NCBI GenBank assembly: GCA_964496435.1
Contig: CAZBZP010000004.1
Coordinates: forward strand, 1-64,000
From: Berkiella sp964496435
GTDB lineage: Bacteria > Pseudomonadota > Gammaproteobacteria > Berkiellales > Berkiellaceae
Direction of reading: 5' to 3'
DNA: 64,000 bases
The first letter of the stretch is position 1. Each line of letters begins with the position of its first letter. The notes beneath the pieces are model-generated. The model saw only the letters and a program-made list of their open reading frames with translations. It was not told where the DNA came from and searched no databases. This document shows, piece after piece, positions 49,296 to 57,823 of the stretch. The translations under genes and the position numbers were made by a program.

Positions 49296-51734
49296 ATGAC
49301 TAATTTCTTTAATATATTTTTTCGCGTACTGATGAGCACAGGCATCGCAGGGATCTGCGCGCTTGCTATCATCATTTTGTATACGAATGCACAATTGCCC
49401 ACAGTCAATATTTTGGAAGAAATCCAACTTCAGGTACCACTTCGAATATATTCAGCTGATGGCAAACTGATAGGTGAATACGGTGAAAAGCGCCGTACCC
49501 CTATTTCTATTAAGGACGTGCCCGATACCTTAAAGAACGCCATCCTTGCTACCGAAGACCGACGCTTCTATGATCACAATGGTGTCGACTTACGCGGTAT
49601 GGCAAGAGCTTCTCTCAACCTGCTCTTAAGTGGTACAAAAGCACAAGGTGCCAGTACCATTACCATGCAAGTTGCTCGTAACTTTTTTCTAACGCGCAAA
49701 AAGACATTTGGTCGTAAGCTAAACGAAGTTTTGCTAGCGATAAAAATTGAAAAAGAATTAACCAAAGATCAAATTCTCGAACTTTATTTAAACAAAATTT
49801 ACTTTGGTAAACGTGCCTATGGTGTTCAAGCAGCAGCACAAGTTTATTATGGCACCACCGTAGATAAACTATCCTTGGCGCAAATGGCCATGATAGCAGG
49901 TCTGCCCCAAGCACCCAGCGCCATTAACCCCATCAATAATCCAGAAGCTGCTTTAAAACGCCGCGGGCATGTTTTGAAACGTATGTATCACTACGATTTC
50001 ATTAATGAAAAAGAATATGATGAAGCAAATGCAGCGCCTATTGAAGCAAATTATCATGGCCGTGTTGTTGAATTAGAAGCCCCTCATGTGGCAGAAATGG
50101 CGCGCAAAGAATTAGTCGAAAAATTCGGTCCAGAAGTCTACACCTCTGGCTTCATCGCCTATACAACAATTGATAGCCGCCTACAACATTTAGCAAACTA
50201 TGCTGTCCAAGAAGGCTTGTTAGAATACGATAAACGCCATGGTTACCGTGGCGCTATTGCGCAATTAGCTTTGCCAGAAAGTGGAGAAATAGACGCACAA
50301 GCCTGGGCAACGCAATTACGTGCTTATCCTAAAACATCTTTAACCATGCCAGCGGCTGTGTTATCCGTTTCAGATAATGCTGTTAAAGTTGTCTTAGCAA
50401 ATCGCCAGCAGGCAACCGTTTCATTTGATAGCATGCGTTGGGCAGCAAGACAAATCTCGCGCGCTCGCGTTGAAATTCCACCACAATCCGCCAAAGAAGT
50501 TGTGAGCGTAGGTGATGTCATTTATGTAGAGCCTAACAACAATAATTGGTTGTTTAGTCAATTGCCCGATGTTGAAGCTGCCTTAGTAGCCATGCATCCT
50601 AAAACTGGCGCTCTACTTGCGTTGATTGGTGGTTTTGATTTCAACATGTCTTATTTCAACAGAGCGACACAGGCGACACGTCAACCTGGCTCTAACTTCA
50701 AACCCTTTATCTATGCTGCTGCGCTAGAACATGGTTTTACCGCCGCATCCGTTATCAACGATGCCCCAGTTGTTTATCGTGACAACATGGACGAAGCTTG
50801 GCGCCCACAAAACGATACTCGTCGATTTTATGGCCCAACACGCTTACGTGTAGGATTAACAAAATCTCGTAACCTTGTCTCCATTCGTTTATTGCAAGCT
50901 TTAGGGATAGGCAGAGCTTTAAAAGTTATTGAACGCTTTGGTTTTGAGCGTCGTAATTTGCCACGCAGTCTTTCTTTAGCGTTAGGTACAGCAACAGCAT
51001 CCCCCATCGATATCTGCACGGGTTATGCTACTTTTGCTAATGGTGGCTACAAAGTAGACCCTTATATAGTACAGCGTCTTGTTGACAGCCAAAATAAAGT
51101 CGTTTACGAGGCCAACCCACCTACAGCCTGCGCTGAATGCCAACGTTTAAATCAAGAAGAAATTTCGCCTTTTGCTGATGAAAGCAATGCTATTGATCAA
51201 TTAGTGAAAGAAGCAAACACGCAGGAAATTCAGCCTGCAAAACAAATTATTTCACCCCAAACCGCTTATATCATGACATCGATGTTACAAGATGCCATTC
51301 AAACCGGTACGGCACAGCAGGCTAAGCAACTGCACCGTTCTGATATAGCAGGTAAGACAGGAACCACCAATAATAAAATGGATGCTTGGTTTACAGGCTA
51401 TAACCAATCTTTAGTCGCTAGTGTGTGGGTCGGATACGATGAACCCCGCTCTGTGCAAGAATATGGCTCACAGGCTGCCTTACCTATATGGATGAAGTTT
51501 ATGGGTCCTGCTTTACAAGGTGTTGCGCAAACAAAACCGCAACAACCTAGAGGCATCGTGACGGTGCGTATCGATCCTTACACCGGTCATCCTGCATCTC
51601 CAGGCCAGGGTAATGCGATTTTTGAAATCTTCCGCTCAGAAAATGTACCTGCGCGTTCGACTGCACAATACGGCAATGAACGAAATGCAATTACACCAAG
51701 CAGTAACAATAACAATCAAGAAACGCTGTTTTAA
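49296..51734 (+). CDS. mrcA: Penicillin-binding protein 1A
   Basis: 812 residues from the ATG at 49296, chosen because the membrane segment (GIAGICALAIIILYT) then sits where PBP1a has it; an ATG at 49272 is an alternative with AAGGGG 12 bases upstream. The glycosyltransferase domain has ILATEDRRFYDHNGVD with its catalytic Glu, GASTITMQVARNFFL and KIEKELTKDQILELYLNKIYFG. The transpeptidase domain has the SxxK Ser in RQPGSNFKPFIYAAALE, SRN (KSRNLVSIR) and the KTGTT motif. It polymerises and crosslinks peptidoglycan. Divergent from pilM, as in many gammaproteobacteria. Confidence 0.95.
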   Translation: MTNFFNIFFRVLMSTGIAGICALAIIILYTNAQLPTVNILEEIQLQVPLRIYSADGKLIGEYGEKRRTPISIKDVPDTLKNAILATEDRRFYDHNGVDLRGMARASLNLLLSGTKAQGASTITMQVARNFFLTRKKTFGRKLNEVLLAIKIEKELTKDQILELYLNKIYFGKRAYGVQAAAQVYYGTTVDKLSLAQMAMIAGLPQAPSAINPINNPEAALKRRGHVLKRMYHYDFINEKEYDEANAAPIEANYHGRVVELEAPHVAEMARKELVEKFGPEVYTSGFIAYTTIDSRLQHLANYAVQEGLLEYDKRHGYRGAIAQLALPESGEIDAQAWATQLRAYPKTSLTMPAAVLSVSDNAVKVVLANRQQATVSFDSMRWAARQISRARVEIPPQSAKEVVSVGDVIYVEPNNNNWLFSQLPDVEAALVAMHPKTGALLALIGGFDFNMSYFNRATQATRQPGSNFKPFIYAAALEHGFTAASVINDAPVVYRDNMDEAWRPQNDTRRFYGPTRLRVGLTKSRNLVSIRLLQALGIGRALKVIERFGFERRNLPRSLSLALGTATASPIDICTGYATFANGGYKVDPYIVQRLVDSQNKVVYEANPPTACAECQRLNQEEISPFADESNAIDQLVKEANTQEIQPAKQIISPQTAYIMTSMLQDAIQTGTAQQAKQLHRSDIAGKTGTTNNKMDAWFTGYNQSLVASVWVGYDEPRSVQEYGSQAALPIWMKFMGPALQGVAQTKPQQPRGIVTVRIDPYTGHPASPGQGNAIFEIFRSENVPARSTAQYGNERNAITPSSNNNNQETLF

Positions 51735-51751
51735 CAACAGGCCAAATGAAA

Positions 51752-51786
51752 GCCCCCTTTTATCAAGGGGGCGCAAGCAGGAGGGA
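51752..51786. repeat. Partial copy of the dispersed palindromic repeat between mrcA and mdh
   Basis: gccccctt-ttatc-aagggggc forms an 8-bp stem, and the following gcaagcaggaggga resembles the tail of the repeat at 2833 (gcggcgagcagagcgag). It sits between two convergent 3' ends, like copy 1, and could end both transcripts. Confidence 0.65.
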
Positions 51787-51788
51787 AA

Positions 51789-52742
51789 TTAAAGCTTCTG
51801 TGCTGCTTCACACAGTTCAATTACCGCATCGATAGAAACTTGTAGGTTCTTTCGTTCTTCATCGGTAATAGCCACTTCATAAACTTGCTCAACACCTTTA
51901 GCACCAATCTTTGCAGGCACACCAACGAACAAGGGTTGCTTGATACCATATTGACCTGCTTTTAACTTAGCAGCACAAGGCAAAATACGTTTCTTGTCTA
52001 GCAAGTAAGATTCTGCCATGGCAATCGCTGCTGTTGCAGGGGCATAAAATGCCGAACCTGTTTTTAACAAAGCAACAATTTCACCACCGCCATTACGGGT
52101 TCGTTTCACAATTTCGTCTAATCTAGCCTGGGTTATGGCACCTTCTTTGACCAGTGTTGTCAGGCTTACACCAGCAATATTGCTCATACCGATTAAAGGC
52201 ACCATAGAATCACCATGACCGCCTAAGACATAAGCTTGTACCTCTTCAACCGAAACACCAAATTCTGTTGCTAAAAAGGTTCTAAAACGCGCTGAATCCA
52301 GCACACCAGCCATGCCTACAATCATGTTATCGCTAACACCGCATGCATCTTGCAATACTTTAACCATGACATCTAAGGGGTTGGTAATACAGATCACAAA
52401 GGCTTTAGGGCAATATTGTTTAATGCCGTTACCAACCTCTTTCATCACTTTGGTGTTAATCGCTAAAAGATCATCGCGACTCATTCCTGGCTTTCTGGGA
52501 ATACCAGCGGTGACTATGACCACATCTGCATCTTGAATATCTTTATATTGGTTAGTGCCAACAATGCTTGCATCAAAACCTTCAATAGGGCCACATTGCG
52601 ATAAATCCAAAGCTTTACCTTGTGGTACACCTTCAACGATATCAAATAAAACAACATCGCCTAAATTTTTAGTGAGGGTTAAGTGAGCAAGTGTGCCACC
52701 AATATTGCCAGCCCCTATCAGCGCGATTTTCTTTCGAGCCAT
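51789..52742 (-). CDS. mdh: Malate dehydrogenase (LDH-like type)
   Basis: 317 residues. It interconverts malate and oxaloacetate with NAD in the TCA cycle. The Rossmann motif IGAGNIGG, the mobile-loop IPRKPGMSRDDLL with the Arg that selects malate, CITNPLDVMV, and the catalytic His in VLGGHGDSMVPL are visible. This is the LDH-like Mdh common in alphaproteobacteria and several intracellular lineages, while enteric gammaproteobacteria use a different type. It is 21 bases after the malic enzyme gene on the same strand, so the two malate-using enzymes are probably co-expressed. Confidence 0.95.
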   Translation of the reverse strand: MARKKIALIGAGNIGGTLAHLTLTKNLGDVVLFDIVEGVPQGKALDLSQCGPIEGFDASIVGTNQYKDIQDADVVIVTAGIPRKPGMSRDDLLAINTKVMKEVGNGIKQYCPKAFVICITNPLDVMVKVLQDACGVSDNMIVGMAGVLDSARFRTFLATEFGVSVEEVQAYVLGGHGDSMVPLIGMSNIAGVSLTTLVKEGAITQARLDEIVKRTRNGGGEIVALLKTGSAFYAPATAAIAMAESYLLDKKRILPCAAKLKAGQYGIKQPLFVGVPAKIGAKGVEQVYEVAITDEERKNLQVSIDAVIELCEAAQKL

Positions 52743-52763
52743 GTTATTCTCCTTTTTTTGTCT

Positions 52764-54074
52764 TTACGATAATTCCATATTTTCTTCTTTGTGATGCTTA
52801 GTCGATATAGGCATTGGCGCAATATAGTCTAAAGGATAATGTGCAGGATACCCTCCTTTTGCAACGCCCGTTTCGATAGCTGCTTTAGCAACTTGCGCAC
52901 TAACAACAGGTAACAATCTGGGATCTGTTGGCTTTGGCAAGATATATTCGGGGCCAAAGTTTAGCGCTTCACACAACTCATAACCTTTTAAAACAATTTC
53001 AGGCACTGGCTGTTTTGCTAAATCTCTAATGGCAAATGCAGCTGCGAGCATCATCTCTTGATTAATTTTACTTGCTCGCACATCCAATGCTCCCCTGAAT
53101 ATATAAGGAAAGCAAAGCACATTGTTAACTTGATTAGGATAGTCACTTCGTCCCGTGGCTAAAATTAAATCGTCACGAACACCTTTTGCAATTTCAGGAT
53201 CAATTTCTGGATCAGGATTGGATAAAGCAAAAACAATAGGTCTTGGCGCCATCGATTGCAACATCCGCGCTGTTAAAATATCAGGACCAGAAACGCCTAT
53301 AAATATATCGGCGCCAATAATCGCTTCTTCTAATGTGCGTTTTTCAGTTTCACTGGCAAAAGCAAATTTATAGGTATTTAAATCTGTTCTTCCCGTATGA
53401 ATAACACCTTGTTTATCTAACATGATCAGTTGATCACGTCTTAAGCCCAAAGCCATCAATAACCTCATTGAGGCTATGCCAGCGGCACCAGCTCCAACGC
53501 AAACAACTTGGACTTCTTCTAAAGATTTTTGTTGTAATTCAATTGCGTTGAGCAAACCTGCAACAACAATGATTGCAGTACCATGTTGATCATCATGAAA
53601 AACAGGAATATCTAAACGCTCAATTAAAGCTTGCTCTATATCGAAGCATTGAGGTCCTTTAATATCCTCAAGGTTTATACCACCAAAAGTGGGGGCTATA
53701 CTGGCAACGGTGTTAATGAAATCTTGTGGTTCATTGGCATCGATTTCAATATCAAAAACGTCAATATCCGCAAAGCGCTTAAATAAAACAGCTTTTCCTT
53801 CCATCACCGGTTTTGCAGCAAGTGGTCCCACATCGCCTAATCCAAGCACGGCCGTACCATTGGTAATAACACCAACTAAATTGGATTTTAATGTGTAACG
53901 GTAGGCTTCATCAGGATTGGCTTTAATTGCTCTCACAGGCTCAGCAACACCGGGGGTGTATGCAAGTGCTAAATCTTTTTGTGTTTCTGTTGATTTAGTT
54001 AAACCAATACATAATTTTCCGGGAGTCGGGAAAGCATGATAGTGCAAAGCAGCTTTCTTTAAATCGTTTGTCAT
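52764..54074 (-). CDS. maeB: NADP-type malic enzyme, short form without the PTA domain
   Basis: 436 residues from the ATG at 54074; a GTG three codons earlier is in frame. It decarboxylates malate to pyruvate. The catalytic Tyr in ALAYTPGVAEPV, the metal region VFHDDQHGTAI, the dinucleotide site CVGAGAAGIA, and ALSNPDPEIDPE are present. E. coli MaeB carries an extra C-terminal phosphotransacetylase-like domain that is missing here. It is upstream of mdh. Confidence 0.93.
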   Translation of the reverse strand: MTNDLKKAALHYHAFPTPGKLCIGLTKSTETQKDLALAYTPGVAEPVRAIKANPDEAYRYTLKSNLVGVITNGTAVLGLGDVGPLAAKPVMEGKAVLFKRFADIDVFDIEIDANEPQDFINTVASIAPTFGGINLEDIKGPQCFDIEQALIERLDIPVFHDDQHGTAIIVVAGLLNAIELQQKSLEEVQVVCVGAGAAGIASMRLLMALGLRRDQLIMLDKQGVIHTGRTDLNTYKFAFASETEKRTLEEAIIGADIFIGVSGPDILTARMLQSMAPRPIVFALSNPDPEIDPEIAKGVRDDLILATGRSDYPNQVNNVLCFPYIFRGALDVRASKINQEMMLAAAFAIRDLAKQPVPEIVLKGYELCEALNFGPEYILPKPTDPRLLPVVSAQVAKAAIETGVAKGGYPAHYPLDYIAPMPISTKHHKEENMELS

Positions 54075-54147
54075 AGAACTCACTCAGTATAAGATTTAAT
54101 TTCTCGTTATTATATTCATAACAACGGCTAACAAATTATCATCCACT

Positions 54148-54177
54148 AAAAAAAAAGGGCCTCTAAGCCCTCTTTTT
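54148..54177 (-). terminator. Rho-independent terminator downstream of rpmE
   Basis: On the minus strand agggc-ttagag-gccct is followed by nine T; on the plus strand it is followed by five T. It lies 23 bases past the rpmE stop and upstream of maeB. Confidence 0.85.
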
Positions 54178-54199
54178 AAGATAGTATCAAAAAATCAAA

Positions 54200-54427
54200 C
54201 TATTTGGCATCTTCTGCCTTTTTGTAGGAACCGTATCGCTTCATAAATTGATCGACACGACCTGCTGTATCAACAATTTTATGCTTACCGGTATAAAATG
54301 GATGACAAGCATTACAAACGTCTACACGGATGGTATCGGACTTATAAGTTGAACGTGTTGTAAAGGTGTTACCACAGCTACAAACAACTTCTTTCTCAAT
54401 ATAATTTGGGTGAATTTCGGATTTCAT
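54200..54427 (-). CDS. rpmE: 50S ribosomal protein L31, zinc-binding form
   Basis: 75 residues: MKSEIHPNY at the start, CSC (C16, C18) and CNAC (C38, C41) as the zinc ligands, then HPFYTGKHKIVDTAGRVDQF. It is the C+ form, which serves as a zinc store. Monocistronic, with a terminator behind it. The ~225-bp gap upstream shows no clear promoter consensus. Confidence 0.97.
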   Translation of the reverse strand: MKSEIHPNYIEKEVVCSCGNTFTTRSTYKSDTIRVDVCNACHPFYTGKHKIVDTAGRVDQFMKRYGSYKKAEDAK

Positions 54428-54652
54428 TTTGCTTACCTTTCATTTACAAACCGTCTTGTATCGCCACACCGCTTTAATAAATTAAGTGCACCATACCTCA
54501 AATTTAGGCGCTCATCATAGCTGACCTACCCTTTTTGAGCAAGGTACAAGGTCAGAGAGATTTTAGAACGACTCCAATAATTATGTAAGTTTAATGAATA
54601 ATTATCAAGATGGTGTTAATGTATATAACAAAGAGGAGAACCTTATCATTTT

Positions 54653-54925
54653 TTGCGCAAGTACACCTTTATGCTGACAGAACAAGATCTCATCGATTAC
54701 AGCGAATTAACATCACAAGAAATTGAAGTGATTGCAGAAATGACAAACGAGCCAGTGGTACTATCTGTTGCGCATGCACAAATGATGTTACTTGATACGC
54801 AGGGTGTGCAAACAATTAAGCAATATCTAAAAAATGCTATTGAAAAAGCAAAATTGAACGGTGCTGTGCTTCATGTGGTTGAATTGCAAGAAATTTTAGC
54901 AGCGTTTGAAAAGGCACACCCCTAG
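54653..54925 (+). CDS. Small helical hypothetical protein
   Basis: 90 residues from a TTG at 54653, or 84 from the ATG at 54671. The strong site AAAGAGGAGAA at 54630-54640 is 13 bases before the TTG and too far from the ATG, so the start is unsettled. The product is acidic and helical (LTEQDLIDYSELTSQEIEVIAEM; LKNAIEKAKLNGAVLHVVEL), with no membrane segment or Cys. I do not recognise it. Monocistronic between divergent rpmE and a convergent small gene. Confidence 0.6.
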   Translation: MRKYTFMLTEQDLIDYSELTSQEIEVIAEMTNEPVVLSVAHAQMMLLDTQGVQTIKQYLKNAIEKAKLNGAVLHVVELQEILAAFEKAHP

Positions 54926-54945
54926 GGGGGTGGCCCTAATGTGCT

Positions 54946-55329
54946 TTAGAATTTATTCCAATTTTCAGGCTCGCCTTCCATCCATTCATGTACCACGTCA
55001 TCCGGTACTTCAATATTTCTGGATTGATCCCACTTTATGTTACCGGTTTCTTGCTCTTTAATATCTTTAATAGCGTCTTCAATTCGTTTATAGCAACCAA
55101 TAGAATCTTCATCCATACCAAGATAGTATTGATGTGTATCCTCAGATTCTACAATCCAAAAAGTGCCTAGTTTTGTTTTGTGGTACCACATGGGTTCTCC
55201 TCCAGCGCGATTAGCTGTATTTCCATTTTGTTTTTTTGACATATTTCTACCTTGAAAAGTTGCATCAAATACGGGGATCCCCACTAAAGCAAAGCCAAGC
55301 ATAAATAATAAATCCGGTTCGGGGATCAT
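54946..55329 (-). CDS. Small hypothetical protein with two possible starts
   Basis: 127 residues from the ATG at 55329, or 98 from the ATG at 55242. Both have good ribosome sites (AAGGGG and AAGGT). The long form begins with a hydrophobic segment (LLFMLGFALVGIPVF) that would anchor or export it; the short form is soluble. The shared body has YHKTKLGTFWIVESEDTHQY, IGCYKRIEDAIKDIKE and a Trp-containing acidic end. No family is recognised. The 55329 start overlaps the stop of the 41-codon gene upstream in an ATGA arrangement. Confidence 0.6.
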   Translation of the reverse strand: MIPEPDLLFMLGFALVGIPVFDATFQGRNMSKKQNGNTANRAGGEPMWYHKTKLGTFWIVESEDTHQYYLGMDEDSIGCYKRIEDAIKDIKEQETGNIKWDQSRNIEVPDDVVHEWMEGEPENWNKF

Positions 55330-55451
55330 GGTTTTTCCCCTTGCTCAGCTGATTCAAGAGACACTTGCGAAAACAGGGGGTTTGTTGCGACCACCCATAA
55401 AGACGCGCACAGAACAACCAAAACGACTATGCCTAAATGTGAACGCTTCAT
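55326..55451 (-). CDS. 41-residue putative single-pass membrane peptide
   Basis: MKRSHLGIVVLVVLCASLWV is the N-terminal part: a short basic head and one hydrophobic segment (residues ~6-22), followed by a polar tail (SLESAEQGEKP). AAAGGA lies about nine bases before its ATG. Its TGA overlaps the ATG of the next gene (ATGA), which is the spacing of translationally coupled pairs and argues that it is real. It resembles small membrane peptides in general; the family is unknown. Confidence 0.5.
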   Translation of the reverse strand: MKRSHLGIVVLVVLCASLWVVATNPLFSQVSLESAEQGEKP

Positions 55452-55771
55452 ATCCAGCAATCCTTTCTTTTTTTGCTACTTTCTCTTTTTCTAAAGCAAT
55501 CACAATGCCAACTTGTATATCAACAAACGCGTTTTGTTGAAGCTGATTGAATATATTGAAAAAAAAGTCTTGTAGAAAAATTGAATATTTATCTCTTATT
55601 CAGGCAGTGTTGTCTTTTAGACGCTAAGATGTAAAACGCCTCGACGAAACTGTCTTCCTTTTGACTGAAGTCACGTGTAGGAGAATGTCCAAGTTTTAAA
55701 GTGAAAAAAGGAAATCTTGCATAATAGATTTAGAGGATCTTCAAAAATTGCGGTACTCTTATAAAAGGAAA
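55452..55771. other. Divergent intergenic region, 320 bp
   Basis: It is AT-rich and holds no convincing gene. An imperfect palindrome caacaaacgcgttttgttg (55521-55539) is operator-like. Both flanking transcripts (the small membrane peptide on the minus strand and the periplasmic-protein/uppP genes on the plus strand) should start here, but no -35/-10 pair is clear. Confidence 0.5.
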
Positions 55772-55791
55772 ATGAATATGGATATGTGACG

Positions 55792-56295
55792 ATGCGAAAA
55801 ATAGTTCTTCTTCTAACATACTTGATAATGACCCAACCGTGTATAGTGCTGGCTGCAAGTAGCAACTCGCCTCCTCCCAAGCTGCCTCAAGTGACAAAGG
55901 AGCAGGAGCAGAACAAGGCAGAGCGTAAAACCCAAGACGTTGTTACAGGCGATAGAAAAGAATGGCTAGAAAACGTGGAAAAAGTTTTACCGCAAATGTT
56001 ATGTACGCCTAAAGAATATTTTGTGGAATGTTTTAATGTTGGCGAACAAGAGTGCAAAGAATTTACACATCTGCTTGTACGTGCCTGCCTCAATAATGTT
56101 CAATTGGCGCTCCCCCCTCAAATTGACAAGCAACAAGGAGAGTATTGGGGTAAAATAGTTGGCAAATGCAGTTATGATTTATATGAAAAATTTATGCAAA
56201 ATAAAAAAATACCCAAGCCAGGCTGTGACTATTTTCCCAGCAAAAAGGAAAACTCATCAGAAGCTCCTGCTAAATCAACTGAGGAAACAAAATGA
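55792..56295 (+). CDS. Small periplasmic protein encoded just upstream of uppP
   Basis: 167 residues from the ATG at 55792; a GTG two codons earlier is also possible. The N-terminus is a signal peptide (IVLLLTYLIMTQPCIVLA). The mature part has a charged linker and a ~90-residue domain with six Cys (CTPKEYFVECFNVGEQEC, ACLNNV, GKCSYDLY, GCDYF) likely to form disulfides. Its end overlaps uppP in ATGA, so it is coupled to it. Before it lies a five-codon reading frame (55772-55789) behind a strong AAAAGGA site, whose stop overlaps the start. No family is recognised; similar short Cys-bearing secreted proteins are common in Legionellales. Confidence 0.75.
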   Translation: MRKIVLLLTYLIMTQPCIVLAASSNSPPPKLPQVTKEQEQNKAERKTQDVVTGDRKEWLENVEKVLPQMLCTPKEYFVECFNVGEQECKEFTHLLVRACLNNVQLALPPQIDKQQGEYWGKIVGKCSYDLYEKFMQNKKIPKPGCDYFPSKKENSSEAPAKSTEETK

Positions 56296-57092
56296 GTCAA
56301 AGCCTTGAAGTAATTACTTTAGCTATTGTCCAAGGGTTAACAGAGTTCTTGCCCATTTCAAGTTCTGCTCATCTTATCCTGGTTCCTTTATTAACCGGTT
56401 GGCCAGATCAAGGTATTGCTTTTGATGTCGCCGTTCATTTAGGTACTTTAATGGCCGTTTGCGTATATTTTCGCAAAGAGTTGGTGAGACTATTCTATGG
56501 ATTTATCCGCTCTCTGACGGGGCGAGCAACACGAGTTTATAGCCGCCTTGCCTGGCAGCTTATTATCGCCTCTGTTCCTATCGCATTGGTTGGATTTTTA
56601 GCACATGATTTTGTAGCCACCACTTTGCGATCTCCCTTAGTCATTGCATGCTCTACCATAGGCTTTGGTATACTTCTTCTTGCCAGTGATTATTTTCGAA
56701 AACAGGCAAAAGGTCTTTATCAATTGCGTTGGAAGGATGCCATTATTATTGGTGTTGCTCAAATTCTGGCATTGATCCCTGGCACATCACGTTCTGGCAT
56801 CACACTAACCGCCGGACTTTCCTTAGGATTTAATCGCGCCAGTGCTGCAAAGTTTTCATTTTTATTGTCTATCCCAGTAATAGTTTTAGCAGCCTGCTAC
56901 GAAGGCATGAAAATCATGACTTCGCCCAATGCCATTCAATGGGCCCCTCTATTGGTTGGTATTATGTGTGCTGCTATCAGTGCTTATCTTTGCATTCACT
57001 TATTTTTCCGTTTAATCCGCAGTATTGGTATGCTCCCTTTTGTCTGCTACCGATTAGTGCTTGGGGCTTTTTTACTCTTTATGTTCCTCTAA
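56292..57092 (+). CDS. uppP: Undecaprenyl-diphosphatase
   Basis: 266 residues with about eight membrane segments. The catalytic motifs are TEFLPISSSAHLIL (E18, S23-S25, H27) and PGTSRSGIT (163-171, with R167). It recycles undecaprenyl pyrophosphate to the monophosphate lipid carrier for peptidoglycan synthesis and gives bacitracin tolerance. It starts inside the end of the periplasmic-protein gene and is followed by an AT-rich terminator. Confidence 0.96.
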   Translation: MSQSLEVITLAIVQGLTEFLPISSSAHLILVPLLTGWPDQGIAFDVAVHLGTLMAVCVYFRKELVRLFYGFIRSLTGRATRVYSRLAWQLIIASVPIALVGFLAHDFVATTLRSPLVIACSTIGFGILLLASDYFRKQAKGLYQLRWKDAIIIGVAQILALIPGTSRSGITLTAGLSLGFNRASAAKFSFLLSIPVIVLAACYEGMKIMTSPNAIQWAPLLVGIMCAAISAYLCIHLFFRLIRSIGMLPFVCYRLVLGAFLLFMFL

Positions 57093-57105
57093 GGGGTAGT
57101 TAAAC

Positions 57106-57128
57106 TTGACTTTTTAAGTCAATATTTT
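57106..57128 (+). terminator. AT-rich terminator of uppP
   Basis: ttgactt-ttt-aagtcaa forms a 7-bp stem, followed by tatttt. It starts 14 bases after the uppP stop. The GC content of the stem is low, so it may be weak. Confidence 0.55.
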
Positions 57129-57244
57129 AGAATTGGCCATCCACAATCTGGGGTGCTGCGTATGCGGCTGAGAATTTATGTCGAAATATACATAAATACC
57201 CACTGAACCTGCTCTAGGTAATGCTAGCGAAGGGAGATAAAAAT

Positions 57245-57823
57245 ATGAATTGGCTCGATCCTGTGGGTGCAGGCTTATCTTTAATATGCACCTATTACTT
57301 CACACAAGCTAAGCGCTCTGCTTGGATCATAGGCATGTTAGCCATTTCCATTAATAGCATTTTGTATTGGCAAAAAGGGATCTATGGCTCACTTGTGCTA
57401 GAAGCTATCTACTTTTTAAGTATGATGTATGGATTGTACCAATGGTCCTCCTTAAAGCCTGCTTTAATTTATTCAGATATACGCTTTTTAACTTTAAAAC
57501 AGACTTTTGCTTTATGCTTTGTTGCTTTACTCGGTATTTTTAGCGTTTCTTTTCTCTTGCATAAAACCGGATCTGATATTCCCTATTGGGATGCAACGAC
57601 AACTGTTTTAAGTTTAATTGCACAAGCACTCTTGTGTCTAAAGGTCATTCACTGTTGGATTTTGTGGTTTATAGTGGATGCTTTACTTGCGTTGATGCAA
57701 CTCTATAAGGGCATACCTTTTCATAGCGCGATGCATTGGACCTATCTTGTCTTAGCAGTGATGGGATACTGGCGTTGGCGCTCCATATTGCATACAGCGC
57801 CATTACGTTACGCTAGCGTTTAA
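57245..57823 (+). CDS. pnuC: Nicotinamide riboside transporter PnuC family
   Basis: 192 residues from the ATG at 57245 with AGGGAG upstream. Six to seven membrane segments are visible. The PnuC pattern ILYWQKGIYGSLVLEAIYFL, the MYGLYQWSSL motif and a C-terminal WILWFIVDALLALMQLYKG are present. It imports nicotinamide riboside or a related vitamin as an NAD precursor. No nadR is nearby. Its stop overlaps the convergent GGDEF-EAL gene by four bases. Confidence 0.92.
   Translation: MNWLDPVGAGLSLICTYYFTQAKRSAWIIGMLAISINSILYWQKGIYGSLVLEAIYFLSMMYGLYQWSSLKPALIYSDIRFLTLKQTFALCFVALLGIFSVSFLLHKTGSDIPYWDATTTVLSLIAQALLCLKVIHCWILWFIVDALLALMQLYKGIPFHSAMHWTYLVLAVMGYWRWRSILHTAPLRYASV

Noticed and set aside
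55328..55540. Plus-strand 70-codon open frame
   Set aside because: It is antisense to the 41-codon membrane-peptide gene and has no ribosome site or recognisable feature.
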